DNA from: Verrucomicrobiaceae bacterium
GTDB lineage: Bacteria; Verrucomicrobiota; Verrucomicrobiia; Verrucomicrobiales; Verrucomicrobiaceae
Length of the DNA stretch: 64,000 nt
Assembly (NCBI GenBank): GCA_019694165.1
Contig: JAIBCL010000012.1
Location: forward strand, 62,001-126,000
Reading direction: 5' to 3'
A program made the position numbers and the translations under genes. Position 1 is the first letter of the stretch; every line of letters starts with the position of its first letter. Under the pieces are notes generated by a model. The model worked only from the letters and a program-made list of their open reading frames with translations. It was not told the origin of the DNA and did no database searches. This document shows positions 9,339-17,418 of this stretch, piece by piece.

Positions 9339-10121
9339 TCACTTCGCACTGTAGCCTCCATCCACCGGCAGGTTCGTGCCGGTTATATACTTCGAGGCAT
9401 CGCTGAGCAGGAAGATCACCGCGCCGCCGAGATCGGTGGGATCGGCCATGCGGCCGAGGAAGGTGCGCTCGCAGTAGCGCTCGTGGAAGACGGGGTTGTG
9501 ATTGTTGTAGAAGCCGCCGGGCGAGAGGCAGTTCACGCGGACATTGTTCGGGCCGAGGTAGGCGGCATACCAGCGTGTGAGACCGAGCATTGCGGCTTTG
9601 TGAATGAAGTAATCCGGCGGCGGATGCTGGAGCATGTCGGTGCCTTTGTACAGCTCAAAGCTCGGGCCCACCATGCCTTGCATGGAGCCGATGTTCACGA
9701 TGCTGCCGGCTTTCTGCTTCGCCATCACCTCGCCAAATGCTCGCGTCATCAGGAAGGGGCCCGTGTTGTTGATGCGCATCGACTCTTCCCAGTCGGTGAC
9801 CGGCGCTTCGGGCGATTTCATCGGTCGCGCGACGGAATTGTTCACGAGTCCGTCAATGCGACCGAACTTCTCGAGAACACGATCACGCAGCGACAACACC
9901 GACGATTCATCGCCCTGATCAAACGGCTCCGCCGTCACGTCGAGACCGCGCGCATTCTCTTCTTCGGCCACGGCCTTCAGCTTGTCGAGACTCCGCGCCG
10001 CGATGACGAGCCGCGCACCGGCTTCCGCCAGATCGCGCGTGAGCCCGCGGCCATACAAACCCGCGCCGCCAGTGAGGAGGATGACTTTGTTTTTGAGAGT
10101 GAAGCGGTCGAGTGAGGTCAT
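9339..10121 (-). CDS. Short-chain dehydrogenase/reductase (SDR)
   Basis: 260 residues, the classical SDR length. The Rossmann motif TGGAGLYGRG lies at 17-26. The usual NNAG appears as NNSVA at 94-98. The catalytic triad is Ser146, Tyr171 and Lys175 (YFIHK), and the C-terminus has PVDGGYSAK as in many sugar/polyol-type SDRs. It would reduce or oxidise an alcohol/carbonyl with NAD(P)H; the substrate is unknown. The first 50 or so bases of the gene recur about 980 bp upstream (11052-11103) as part of a decayed copy. It sits downstream of the HNH cassette on the same strand. Confidence 0.9.
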   Translation of the reverse strand: MTSLDRFTLKNKVILLTGGAGLYGRGLTRDLAEAGARLVIAARSLDKLKAVAEEENARGLDVTAEPFDQGDESSVLSLRDRVLEKFGRIDGLVNNSVARPMKSPEAPVTDWEESMRINNTGPFLMTRAFGEVMAKQKAGSIVNIGSMQGMVGPSFELYKGTDMLQHPPPDYFIHKAAMLGLTRWYAAYLGPNNVRVNCLSPGGFYNNHNPVFHERYCERTFLGRMADPTDLGGAVIFLLSDASKYITGTNLPVDGGYSAK

Positions 10122-10123
10122 GG
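10072..10123. repeat. Direct repeat copy 1 (5' end of intact SDR gene)
   Basis: These 52 bases, covering the SDR start codon and its first 16 or so codons, match 11052-11103 at 50 of 52 positions in the same orientation. The two copies bracket the HNH cassette. Confidence 0.85.
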
Positions 10124-10147
10124 TGATGAGAGTTCAACAATTCGTCG

Positions 10148-10576
10148 TCAATGCGGTGGATGTTTCCCGACGGAACTGAGCAACAGGCGCAGATTGCGCA
10201 GGCCGGGCCGATTCATACGCAGGCGGGTCACGGTCGCGCGGCCAACTGGCGTGATGCCTTCGATGAACAGTGAATCGCCGCCAGCCCAGGCGAAGTGGTC
10301 GCTCCATGCATCCTGTCGGGGATTGAAGAAAGAAACCGTGAGTCCGCTGAGAGGGTCAACACCGGTCATATGCACACTCTTGAACGCATTGCAGCCGCCA
10401 CAGGCCCACGCGAGGTTTTCGAACAGGCTTTGCCCTCCGCGGCACACCGGTGTCACATGCTCGGCCTCGAACGCGTCAGGCGCAAAGGCATCCGGAATGC
10501 GGCAATACTCGCACAGATGCTTCGCACGGTTGGCGACCTCGCGACGCATGGACAGGCTGGGCCGTGAATCAGCCAT
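10148..10576 (-). CDS. HNH endonuclease
   Basis: 142 residues with an HNH nuclease core. A CEYC zinc pair is followed by EAEHVTPVCRGG, the His-centred catalytic strand, then NLAWACGGCNAFK, which supplies the Asn and the second zinc pair (CxxC). About 65 residues after the core have no recognised motif. It is of the free-standing type often encoded next to a small helical protein, as here: its start overlaps the stop of the upstream gene by 8 bases. Candidate roles are a selfish nuclease, a defence enzyme or a general nuclease. The direct repeats flanking the pair point to a mobile or recently inserted cassette. Confidence 0.85.
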   Translation of the reverse strand: MADSRPSLSMRREVANRAKHLCEYCRIPDAFAPDAFEAEHVTPVCRGGQSLFENLAWACGGCNAFKSVHMTGVDPLSGLTVSFFNPRQDAWSDHFAWAGGDSLFIEGITPVGRATVTRLRMNRPGLRNLRLLLSSVGKHPPH

Positions 10577-10961
10577 CCGACTTCCGGATTCCCAAGCTGG
10601 CCGTCACTTCGTCAACGGTTTGTCCGCGCAGCCCTGCGAGTTCGATCAAGCATTGAAGCCTGTGCGCCGCGTGGTTTTCGAGGACGCAGGTGACGCGCCC
10701 GAGTTCCGCCTCGTCTCGCGCGTCCAGCGCCCCCGTCTTGCTCATCTCGCGCAGCCGAGCGAACTCCGACATGGCGACTCCATCAGGTTCACGTGCGATC
10801 TCACGCAGCAATTCAGATTCTCTCTCCGTCGCCGGCCGAGGCCTGGAGCTTCCCCGTCTCGCTGCGATGTGGCAAAGCAGGCGTTCCGCCTCGGACTCTG
10901 GCATCCGCGCGACAGCGTCGGCGATTTGATCTGGAGTGAACTCAATCGAGACAGCGACCAT
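10569..10961 (-). CDS. Small helical protein upstream of the HNH gene
   Basis: 130 residues. I do not assign a domain with confidence. The protein is charged and helical, with an Arg/Ser/Pro-rich linker around residues 34-45, then heptad-like helices (EFARLREMSKTGALDARDE) and a C-terminal segment resembling a helix-turn-helix-sized motif (VDEVTASLGI). It overlaps the HNH endonuclease by 8 bases, so the two are co-translated. Proteins of this general build occur beside HNH endonucleases in related phyla, as I recall it. A role as partner or inhibitor of the nuclease is inference. Confidence 0.65.
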   Translation of the reverse strand: MVAVSIEFTPDQIADAVARMPESEAERLLCHIAARRGSSRPRPATERESELLREIAREPDGVAMSEFARLREMSKTGALDARDEAELGRVTCVLENHAAHRLQCLIELAGLRGQTVDEVTASLGIRKSDG

Positions 10962-10970
10962 GCGACGAGG

Positions 10971-11101
10971 CTAACGGATGTTCCGTTCCTCCGCAACCAC
11001 CGCGATCACCAGTCGCGCGCAAGCCCGCACCCATGCAAACCCTGGCCGCCTGTGAGGAGGATCACTTTGTTTTTGAGAGTGAAGCGGTCGAGGGAGGTCA
11101 T
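10971..11101 (-). pseudogene. Decayed 5' fragment of a second SDR gene
   Basis: Read on the minus strand from the ATG at 11101, the first 19 residues are identical to the intact SDR at 9339-10121 (MTSLDRFTLKNKVILLTGG). The match then weakens (QGLHGCGLARDW) and hits a stop. In another frame the similarity resumes as LVIA followed by VAEERN, matching LVIA and AVAEEEN of the intact protein with the sequence between them deleted. So at least two internal deletions or frameshifts have occurred, and nothing of the remaining 200 residues survives. It lies directly upstream of the HNH cassette. Confidence 0.8.
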
Positions 11102-11103
11102 GG
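11052..11103. repeat. Direct repeat copy 2 (SDR pseudogene)
   Basis: This is the second copy of the 52-base repeat, 50/52 identical to 10072-10123, located at the start of the decayed SDR fragment. Confidence 0.85.
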
Positions 11104-11142
11104 GGTGGATGAAAATAAACAATTTCAGAATCAGGAGTCGGT

Positions 11143-11502
11143 CTATTTCAACATTGCTCCGACGAGGTCGTTAAGCACGATCAAACCCAGCCCGATTCCA
11201 AGATACCCGATCACCAAAAGAACGGGCCAAGCGAGAAGGCGGAGATGCAGCGAAAAGCGATCCGTCCCAAACGAGAAATAGGAAGATGCCACCAGTGAAA
11301 ATCCAGCTGCGGCCGGTGCAAATGAGCGGTTCGAGACAGCTCCCATTGGACCAAAGTGATCAAGGTAGATCAAATGGGCGGTTCTAGCTGCAAGCAGGAA
11401 ACACGCGATCAAGCACACCCACTCCAGCGCTCCAATCCTTGATCGTTGCCGGGTAGCATCGGCCTCCCGCGATGATTGTGACGGCTGTCTCATTAGGGGC
11501 AT
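11143..11502 (-). CDS. Small membrane protein of unknown function
   Basis: 119 residues. A polar N-terminus of about 25 residues precedes three probable transmembrane helices (about 27-47, 63-80 and 88-112). No family is recognised. It lies 6 bases downstream of the aldolase gene on the same strand, so they may share a transcript. Most of the frame is hydrophobic and unlikely to stay open by chance, but no independent support is available. Confidence 0.5.
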   Translation of the reverse strand: MPLMRQPSQSSREADATRQRSRIGALEWVCLIACFLLAARTAHLIYLDHFGPMGAVSNRSFAPAAAGFSLVASSYFSFGTDRFSLHLRLLAWPVLLVIGYLGIGLGLIVLNDLVGAMLK

Positions 11503-11508
11503 CGACCG

Positions 11509-12315
11509 TCAACGATAAACCGAATCCGATTTGCTCTTCGCTCCCGCATCTTGATTGAAGGCAGAAACGACGCTGCGGAAAGCATCGCCGAGCGAGATCA
11601 CGTCGGCACCGAGCGTGAAGACCTGGGTGCCTTCTTCGATGAGTTTTTCCTTTTGACCGAAGAGCGAGGCGGCGGCGGACCACTTGCCATGTTTCCGCGC
11701 TGCGGCGGCGACTTTGGCGCGGCCGGCGACGACTTCGGGATCGGTGGCTTTGCCGAGCTTGCCGATGCGATGGCTGAAATCACCCGCGCCGAAGAGCAGC
11801 GCGTCGAAGCCGGGCACGGCGGCGATTTCATCGACCTTCTCCAGCGCTTCGGGCGACTCGATCTGGAGGATGATGAAGCGCTCGGTGTTGCAGTGCGCGG
11901 CGTAGTCGGCGAGCGGCACCTGGCAGTAGAGGCCGTCCATGTTCCCGGCATCGAGCGGCTTCCGGCCGAGCGGATGAGTGCGGACCATGTCGACAACGGC
12001 ACGCGCTTCATCGGCGCTGGCGATGTGCGGCACCATGATGCCGGTGGCATCGCACTCAAAGGGTTTGATGTACTCGCTGTAGCTGCCCTTGCTGACGCGG
12101 ACGATGGTGTCCATGTCGAAGAGCTTCGCGGCGCGGATCTGGTGTTCGAGGTTTAGCCAGTCGTTTGGCACGTGCTCGTTGCAAAGCCACACGGCATCAG
12201 CGCCCGCGAGTCCGGCCAGCTCGACGATGCGCGGGTCGATGAGGTTGAGCTTGAGGACGGTGGCGAAATTGCCCGCGCGGACTTGGCGCAGGATGCGGCT
12301 GGAGCGGAGTTTCAT
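11509..12315 (-). CDS. HpcH/HpaI-family aldolase
   Basis: 268 residues from the ATG at 12315; an in-frame start at 12357 would add 14 residues that look non-coding. The protein follows the class II HpcH/HpaI pattern: early LAGADAVWLCNEH, then MVPHIASADEARAVV, the metal-binding Glu in LQIESPEALE and the Asp in FGAGDFSHRIG. Members perform metal-dependent aldol cleavage of 2-keto-3-deoxy acids, giving pyruvate or glyoxylate and an aldehyde. The exact substrate cannot be read. It is divergent from the gene at 12484 and may be co-transcribed with the small membrane gene downstream. Confidence 0.85.
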   Translation of the reverse strand: MKLRSSRILRQVRAGNFATVLKLNLIDPRIVELAGLAGADAVWLCNEHVPNDWLNLEHQIRAAKLFDMDTIVRVSKGSYSEYIKPFECDATGIMVPHIASADEARAVVDMVRTHPLGRKPLDAGNMDGLYCQVPLADYAAHCNTERFIILQIESPEALEKVDEIAAVPGFDALLFGAGDFSHRIGKLGKATDPEVVAGRAKVAAAARKHGKWSAAASLFGQKEKLIEEGTQVFTLGADVISLGDAFRSVVSAFNQDAGAKSKSDSVYR

Positions 12316-12483
12316 GGTTGGGGCCAGGGTTGTAACGTACACCTGCGCCGGTGTCACTCTTTATGAGGCAACAGGATTGCAGAAAGTGCCGTGTAGAATG
12401 GTTGCCATTTTTTCAGCGTTGCGGCATGATCGCCCGTCAGAATCCCGGGTCGGACCGGCCCGCTTCCGCCTTCCTCCACCTTC

Positions 12484-13317
12484 ATGTCGTTCACCACCTG
12501 GTACGAACCAATCCTTTACATCGCGGCGCTGGTGGCGTTCGCGTTCGGGTGCCGCAGTTTTGAAAACCGCTTCGTCGCGAAGCTCGGCTTGATCGCCCTG
12601 CTTGCGGCCAGCTATGTGGGCGGGATGTTCGTCTCTGGCGGCAGTCATCGTGTGGGTGCCACGGCGGTGCTCATGTGGTTCCTGCTGCCGTGGCTGGAGA
12701 TCGTGGGCCGTGTACGCAAGCTGCGCTTCCCGATCAAGAGCGAGGTCAAGCACCGCTTCCCGCCGTCACGCGAACTGTTCCCGGATCTCGACGCCCTGAG
12801 CGGCGAGGCCGAGCAGGCGGGCTTCGAGGAGATCGAGGACACCGGCTGGCAGTGGGATGAGACGGATCACTTCATGCGCCTCTTCTACCACAAGGAAAAG
12901 AGGCTGCAGGCCGCCATCAGCCTCGCGCAGCAGGGTGACTATGCTTTCTCGTACGTCAGCCTCACTTCGCGCACGCACGACGGGCTGACCATCACCACGT
13001 CGAACTACCCCTTCTCCTTCACCATGAAGTTCGCCCCTGTGCAACTCGTGAACCGCTACGCCGGCGCTGAGTCGATGGACGATCTCATGCGCTCGCACGA
13101 AGCGTTTCTCGAGCGGCATCACATTCTGAACGACGAGCTGGCGGAGCAAGACACCGCGCGGCTGCCCGGCTACCTCGAGCGCGACATGATTTCACAGATC
13201 AATCACAACATCAGCGTCCGCATCATCGAACCAGTGGGCAACGGCCTCTTCCGTTACTCCTGGCGCGGCTGCATCTTCCTGTGGCTGCAGGTCGTGAAGG
13301 ACATGATCCGGGTGTGA
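12484..13317 (+). CDS. Unknown membrane-anchored protein
   Basis: 277 residues. Three hydrophobic segments lie in the first 75 residues (about 8-24, 33-49 and 56-74), followed by a soluble domain of about 200 residues. No family is recognised. The soluble part contains an EEIEDTGWQWDET stretch and alternating hydrophobic residues suggesting a beta-rich fold. The protein begins directly at the first hydrophobic helix with no cleavable signal. It stands alone between divergent and convergent neighbours. Confidence 0.65.
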   Translation: MSFTTWYEPILYIAALVAFAFGCRSFENRFVAKLGLIALLAASYVGGMFVSGGSHRVGATAVLMWFLLPWLEIVGRVRKLRFPIKSEVKHRFPPSRELFPDLDALSGEAEQAGFEEIEDTGWQWDETDHFMRLFYHKEKRLQAAISLAQQGDYAFSYVSLTSRTHDGLTITTSNYPFSFTMKFAPVQLVNRYAGAESMDDLMRSHEAFLERHHILNDELAEQDTARLPGYLERDMISQINHNISVRIIEPVGNGLFRYSWRGCIFLWLQVVKDMIRV

Positions 13318-13474
13318 GGGATGTGGGGCGGCTGCGGCTGCTTGTGCATCGTGAATGATGGGGGAATCCCGTCCTCGGAAACGCGAAACAGCCCGGTGAC
13401 GGCGGGGGCGGGTGGACGCGGCAGCACGACGATGATCCGCCCGCCACCGTTCACCATATGCCCTGTCCCCCGCC

Positions 13475-14611
13475 TCACCGTCCAGGCTTCCTAAACGGTG
13501 AGGATCGCTTGCTTGAGGATTCGGATTTCGGTGCAGCCGTTTGAACGGCGGACTGGCCGGCGGGGGACTGGCCCTGCTGTTGTGCCTGTTGCTTCTCCCG
13601 CTCCTTGTCGGCCACATTCTTATACCACAGAAAGCCGCTTTTCTTGACGTTCGCCGCCACGTCCCGGAGATCGGCGATGGTGGCCTTGAAATCGGTCCTC
13701 AACTCGCGGTCGCTCATCAGCGACCCGAGCAGTCCGTCACCGGAGTTCAGCTTCTTGGTGGCTGCGGAGAAATTCTCGGCGCCGGTTTTCACGGATTTCA
13801 GGGCATCTTCCGCGCTGCTCATCACCTTGTCGGCCTTGGCGACGGCGGGATCGAGCTTGTCGAACATGGGGCCGAGCTTCTTGGTCGAGTCTTCGACGTT
13901 CTTCGCGCTTGTCTTGAAGGTGGTGGCCGCATCCTTGATGTCGGCGATGGCGGCCTTGAGGTTGGCGGCGTTCTCGTCACCCAGCACCTTGTCATCCATG
14001 CGCTTCATGGTGGCGTTCAGGTGCTCCATGCTCTCGCGGAAATCGGCCAGGGCCCGGTCGGTCAGCGCACCCTCATTGATCTTCTTCAATGACACTCGCA
14101 GATCCGCCACGGCCTCACGGATGTCTTCGAGTGCCACATCCACCTTCTTGCCGATGTCCTGTGCCGTGCTCTGCAGGGCGCCGAGTCCGCTGGATTTCTG
14201 CACGTTGTCGTCGGTGAGGCTCGCGCCAGGCTCGATGTAGGCGGTGGTCTTCTCGCCGGTGGGCCTGATCTCGATGAACGCATCACCCAGCAGCCCCGCG
14301 GTACCTACGGTGAATTTCGCGTCCGCCGGCACGCGCTTGTCCTTGTAGATTTCGAGCGGGACGATCACCCCGTTGAAGTGCTCGTTGAGCCGCGGCATCC
14401 GCGGCACCTTGCCGATCTTCGAGCCGCCGAGCATGATGGGCGTGCCGACCTTCACGCCGGTCGCGTCAGGGAATGGCACCGTGATCTCGTAGGTGTCCTT
14501 GAAGTACTCGCGCACCGAGCCGAACTGAAGGATCAGCAGTCCGAGCAGGGCGAGGCCCACGGTGAGGAAGATGCCCACCAGCAGCTCGGTTTTCTTGTCG
14601 CGTTCGTCCAT
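13475..14611 (-). CDS. mlaD: MlaD-family (MCE domain) lipid-transport protein
   Basis: 378 residues. One N-terminal transmembrane helix (about 11-29) is followed by an MCE domain (about 40-120, with the typical GVKVGTPIMLGGSKIGKV and VGTAGLLGDAFIEI stretches). A long helical region follows, rich in Lys, Asp and Ala and probably coiled coil (about 150-325), then a Gln/Pro/Ser-rich tail. In the Mla system this protein binds phospholipids in the periplasm and works with the MlaF ATPase and MlaE permease. The long helical tail is longer than in E. coli MlaD and resembles the elongated MCE proteins. mlaF lies 55 bases upstream; no mlaE is seen. Confidence 0.85.
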   Translation of the reverse strand: MDERDKKTELLVGIFLTVGLALLGLLILQFGSVREYFKDTYEITVPFPDATGVKVGTPIMLGGSKIGKVPRMPRLNEHFNGVIVPLEIYKDKRVPADAKFTVGTAGLLGDAFIEIRPTGEKTTAYIEPGASLTDDNVQKSSGLGALQSTAQDIGKKVDVALEDIREAVADLRVSLKKINEGALTDRALADFRESMEHLNATMKRMDDKVLGDENAANLKAAIADIKDAATTFKTSAKNVEDSTKKLGPMFDKLDPAVAKADKVMSSAEDALKSVKTGAENFSAATKKLNSGDGLLGSLMSDRELRTDFKATIADLRDVAANVKKSGFLWYKNVADKEREKQQAQQQGQSPAGQSAVQTAAPKSESSSKRSSPFRKPGR

Positions 14612-14666
14612 GGGGTGGAAAAGTCAGTGGCATTGCCACATTGGTCAACAGCGCAGCGATCCAGAC

Positions 14667-15428
14667 TCACGCAGTCATGCCGCTGTGACCCTCGATGAAA
14701 TCGCGCACTTCGGAGTCCGCGCACGCGGCCAGCTCCGCCGGCGTGCCGAGGAAGCGGATCACCCCGTGCATGAGCAGCGCCACGCGGTCGGCGATCTTCG
14801 GGATGCTGCGCATGTCGTGGGTGACCACGATCGAGGTGATGCCGTAGCGCTTCTGCATGCGCAGGATCATCTGGTCGATCACGTCCGCCACGATGGGGTC
14901 GAGGCCGCTGTTCGGCTCGTCATACAAGATGCACTGCGTTCGGCCGACGACGGCGCGGGCGATGCCGGCGCGCTTGCGCATGCCGCCGGAGAGATTCACC
15001 GGCAGCTTGTCCTTGTGCTCGTCCAGATCGACGGCCGCCAGCGCCTCATGCACGCGCTGCCTGATTTCCTCCCGATTTTGCACGCCGGCCTCGCGCAGGG
15101 GAAAGGCCACGTTTTCCTCCACGGTGAGGCTGTCAAAAAGCGCCGCACCCTGGAAGAGCATGCTCACGCGCTTGCGCACGGGCGCCAGCTCACGCTCACG
15201 CAGCGCGTTCACCGTCACTCCATCGACCACGACGGTCCCGGAGTCGGGCCGCAGCAGGCCGATGATGTGCTTGATGAGCACTGTTTTCCCTTCGCCACTG
15301 GGGCCGATGATCAGCAGCGTCTCGCCACGTCGCACCGTCAGGTCGATGCCGCGCAGCACATGCTGCCTGCCCAGCGTCTTGTGCAGGTCTTTGATTTCGA
15401 TGAACGGTTGGTCCGCCGCTTCGCCCAT
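14667..15428 (-). CDS. mlaF: MlaF-type ABC transporter ATPase
   Basis: 253 residues, a stand-alone nucleotide-binding protein. Walker A is GPSGEGKT at 42-49, the signature is LSGGMRKRAGIARA, and Walker B is CILYDEPNSGLDP, with the H-loop in VVTHDM. The Gly-Glu-Gly-Lys P-loop variant and the GGMRKR signature are typical of the MCE-linked ATPases. It would drive lipid movement between the membranes together with the MCE protein encoded 55 bases downstream. The permease that usually sits beside it is absent; divergent rpmI occupies the upstream side. Confidence 0.88.
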   Translation of the reverse strand: MGEAADQPFIEIKDLHKTLGRQHVLRGIDLTVRRGETLLIIGPSGEGKTVLIKHIIGLLRPDSGTVVVDGVTVNALRERELAPVRKRVSMLFQGAALFDSLTVEENVAFPLREAGVQNREEIRQRVHEALAAVDLDEHKDKLPVNLSGGMRKRAGIARAVVGRTQCILYDEPNSGLDPIVADVIDQMILRMQKRYGITSIVVTHDMRSIPKIADRVALLMHGVIRFLGTPAELAACADSEVRDFIEGHSGMTA

Positions 15429-15577
15429 GGCCCGCGATGCTATCCCGGTTTGCGCGGTAGGGCAAAAGGAAGCACTGCCCCAGGCGGCGCTCGACCCCGA
15501 CCCGGCATCGGCCCGCTGTGATGCACGCCCAAAAACATCTTGCCGGAAGCCATTGTTCCCCTACAGTCGCCGCCCCT

Positions 15578-15787
15578 ATGTCCAAAAACGCAGGCATCGC
15601 AAAAACACGTAAAGCCGTCTCAAAGCGGTTCAAAATCACTGCCAAGGGCAAGGTGCTCCGCCGCAAACAAGGCAAGCGCCACATCCTGCAGAATAAGAAC
15701 CGCAAGCGTAAGCGGAACCTCGGCAAAGTCGCCGTGGTTCACGAGACGGATGCCGCAGCGGTCAAGGCAAACATGCCTTGGTCGTAA
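15578..15787 (+). CDS. rpmI: 50S ribosomal protein L35
   Basis: 69 residues, highly basic. It has the L35 pattern: TRKAVSKRFKIT near the start, a GK-rich middle with KHILQNK-like spacing (KRHILQNKNRKRKRNL), and a C-terminal half ending in Lys-Ala-Asn-Met-Pro-Trp. The ATG at 15578 gives the normal family length. There is no Shine-Dalgarno, and a TTGCCG/TACAGT pair just upstream would make the message nearly leaderless; this is weak. The usual partner infC is absent from the upstream side, which holds divergent mlaF. rplT follows after 122 bases. Confidence 0.95.
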   Translation: MSKNAGIAKTRKAVSKRFKITAKGKVLRRKQGKRHILQNKNRKRKRNLGKVAVVHETDAAAVKANMPWS

Positions 15788-15909
15788 AGCAATCCGGTCC
15801 CGCAGCCGCGGGGCCACGATGGCCGGTCTGGTCTGCATCACGCGGATCTTCGATCGAGTGAGGCCGTCCATCGTCACCCAAACAACAGCCCGATCAGGAG
15901 AAAAACAAA

Positions 15910-16299
15910 ATGCCAAGAGCCACAAACTCACCAGCCAGCCGCAAACGCCGGAAGCGTACCATCAAGGCCGCCAAAGGTTTCCGCGGCTTCCGTTCCACCC
16001 ACTTCCGCTATGCAAAGGACGCGGTCCGCAAAGCGAAGACTTATTCCTACCGCGACCGCAAAGTCCGCAAGCGCAACTTCCGCAACCTGTGGATCCAGCG
16101 CATCAACGCCGCCACCCGCCCGCTCGGCCTGTCCTACAGCCGATTTATGGAGGGCCTCAAGGCCGCCGGCATCGATCTCGATCGCAAGGTCCTCGCTGAC
16201 CTCGCCGTGAAAGACGCCGCCGCCATCGAGGCGCTCGTCGGCCAGGCCAAGTCCGCCCTCGAAAAGAAGCAGGCGGAACTGGCGAAGGCTGCGGCCTGA
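15910..16299 (+). CDS. rplT: 50S ribosomal protein L20
   Basis: 129 residues, basic. The L20 pattern is clear: [19 protein letters not shown] at the start, [19 protein letters not shown], then a C-terminal globular part with [24 protein letters not shown] cut short here to its recognisable core. It binds 23S rRNA early in 50S assembly and in many bacteria represses its own operon. An AGGAG Shine-Dalgarno lies at 15896-15900, 9 bases before the start, which is unusual for this window where most genes lack one. A Rho-independent terminator follows. Confidence 0.96.
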   Translation: MPRATNSPASRKRRKRTIKAAKGFRGFRSTHFRYAKDAVRKAKTYSYRDRKVRKRNFRNLWIQRINAATRPLGLSYSRFMEGLKAAGIDLDRKVLADLAVKDAAAIEALVGQAKSALEKKQAELAKAAA

Positions 16300-16333
16300 T
16301 CCCCGGAACATCCAACCACGTTTTCACAACGCG

Positions 16334-16372
16334 ACAGCCGGGGCTCACGAGTCCCGGCTGTTTTGTTTTTCT
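16334..16372 (+). terminator. Rho-independent terminator after rplT
   Basis: The arms acagccggg (16334-16342) and cccggctgt (16353-16361) form a perfect 9-bp GC-rich stem with a 10-base loop, followed at once by ttttgttttt. It ends the rpmI-rplT unit. Confidence 0.9.
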
Positions 16373-16457
16373 TCTGATCGATTCAGGCCAAAGTCACGCG
16401 CTGCCTGTCGTCGAGTCTTCTCTGGAAATCTCCAACCAAATGCCATAAACTCGCTCC

Positions 16458-16706
16458 ATGGAAACGCTCGTTCTCGAACTGACCGAAGCCCAAGACCGCC
16501 GCTTGAAATCGCTCGCCTCATCGGCAGGCGTGAGCGTGCGCGATCTGGTCATTTCCAAGCTACTCGGCGCGGAGCAAGACGAGACGGCTTACCTGCTTTC
16601 CAGCAAAGCGATGGAGAAACGTCTTCTGGAGGCGATGAATGAGCCAGCGGATCGGCACCTGACGTTCAACACCACGGAAGACGCGGCTCATGCGCTTGGA
16701 GTTTAA
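16458..16706 (+). CDS. Probable antitoxin of a YoeB-type module
   Basis: 82 residues. The N-terminal half begins with a short beta strand (LVLELT) and then helices of ribbon-helix-helix character (RLKSLASSAGVSVRDLVIS). The C-terminal half is acidic and probably disordered until it wraps the toxin. It overlaps the toxin gene by 17 bases, the usual antitoxin-first arrangement. The sequence does not resemble the YefM/Phd antitoxin normally paired with YoeB. Such antitoxins neutralise the toxin and repress their own promoter. Confidence 0.7.
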   Translation: METLVLELTEAQDRRLKSLASSAGVSVRDLVISKLLGAEQDETAYLLSSKAMEKRLLEAMNEPADRHLTFNTTEDAAHALGV

Positions 16707-16944
16707 GCCTCAGGCGTGGGACGATTTGCGCTACTGGCTCACAACTGACGCAAAGAAGCTCAAACGCATCTTCGAACTCATCGAGGCAACCAGGCGCGAT
16801 CCCTTCCAAGGCATCGGCAAGCCCGAGCCGCTGAAGCATCAATTCAAGGGCGCGTGGTCGCGGCGCATCGACGACGAACATCGGCTTGTTTACCAAGTCG
16901 AAAACGATTGTGTGATCGTCCTTGCAGCCCGGTATCACTACTGA
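16690..16944 (+). CDS. yoeB: YoeB/Txe-family mRNA interferase toxin
   Basis: 84 residues with the YoeB signature along its length: an early WDDLRYW, PFQGIGKPEPLKHQF in the middle, WSRRIDDEHRLVYQV, and the C-terminal RYHY. The catalytic candidates Glu (in DDEHRL), Arg and the C-terminal His/Tyr are all present, so it should be active. YoeB cuts mRNA in the ribosomal A site. It is translationally coupled to the antitoxin gene. Confidence 0.92.
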   Translation: MRLEFKPQAWDDLRYWLTTDAKKLKRIFELIEATRRDPFQGIGKPEPLKHQFKGAWSRRIDDEHRLVYQVENDCVIVLAARYHY

Positions 16945-16974
16945 CAGGCTCCCCAGATCAACCAACCTCAAACC

Positions 16975-17403
16975 ATGACTTCAGAAGAAAAATTCAACCT
17001 CCGATTTGCGATTCTTGTCGCCGTTGCCACCCTGGCGATTGGACTGGGAAACTTCATCAACGAAACCATCAAGAGCAATGCGCAGCGAAAGCTAGAATAC
17101 GTCCGCCTTGCCATTGGCTTGATCCGGCCCGTCAAGAAAACCGAAGAGCTTTCCCCAGCGGAAGAAGCTCGTGCGACTGCAATCCGAAGTTGGGCAGTCG
17201 ACATCTTGAACAAACATTCCCCGGAAGTTCCCATTCCAGACCAAACCAAGAAGGCGATCATTGAGGGCAAGTTCGACAAAGGGTGGGATTTCGATGCTTA
17301 CAGCTACGACGGAGGATACGATTATGATCGCGACGGACTGGTTCGCGTAATCGAAAAACACGCTCCCGAGGTGCCACCAACCCCGAACCAAAAGCAGCGG
17401 TAA
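16975..17403 (+). CDS. Hypothetical protein with one N-terminal membrane helix
   Basis: 142 residues. One hydrophobic helix (about residues 8-27) follows a short charged N-terminus, and the rest is soluble and charged with a Tyr/Asp-rich patch near the C-terminus (DAYSYDGGYDYDRDG). No family is recognised. It lies 30 bases after the toxin gene and 15 bases before pheS, all on the plus strand. It could belong to the same accessory insertion as the toxin-antitoxin pair between rplT and pheS, because rplT-pheS are commonly neighbours. Confidence 0.55.
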   Translation: MTSEEKFNLRFAILVAVATLAIGLGNFINETIKSNAQRKLEYVRLAIGLIRPVKKTEELSPAEEARATAIRSWAVDILNKHSPEVPIPDQTKKAIIEGKFDKGWDFDAYSYDGGYDYDRDGLVRVIEKHAPEVPPTPNQKQR

Positions 17404-17418
17404 TTTGCAGCCTCTCTC

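Noticed and set aside
15540-15567. Promoter-like TTGCCG and TACAGT before rpmI
   Set aside because: The spacer is 16 bp and both hexamers are weak. It would make the message almost leaderless, and I cannot support it further.
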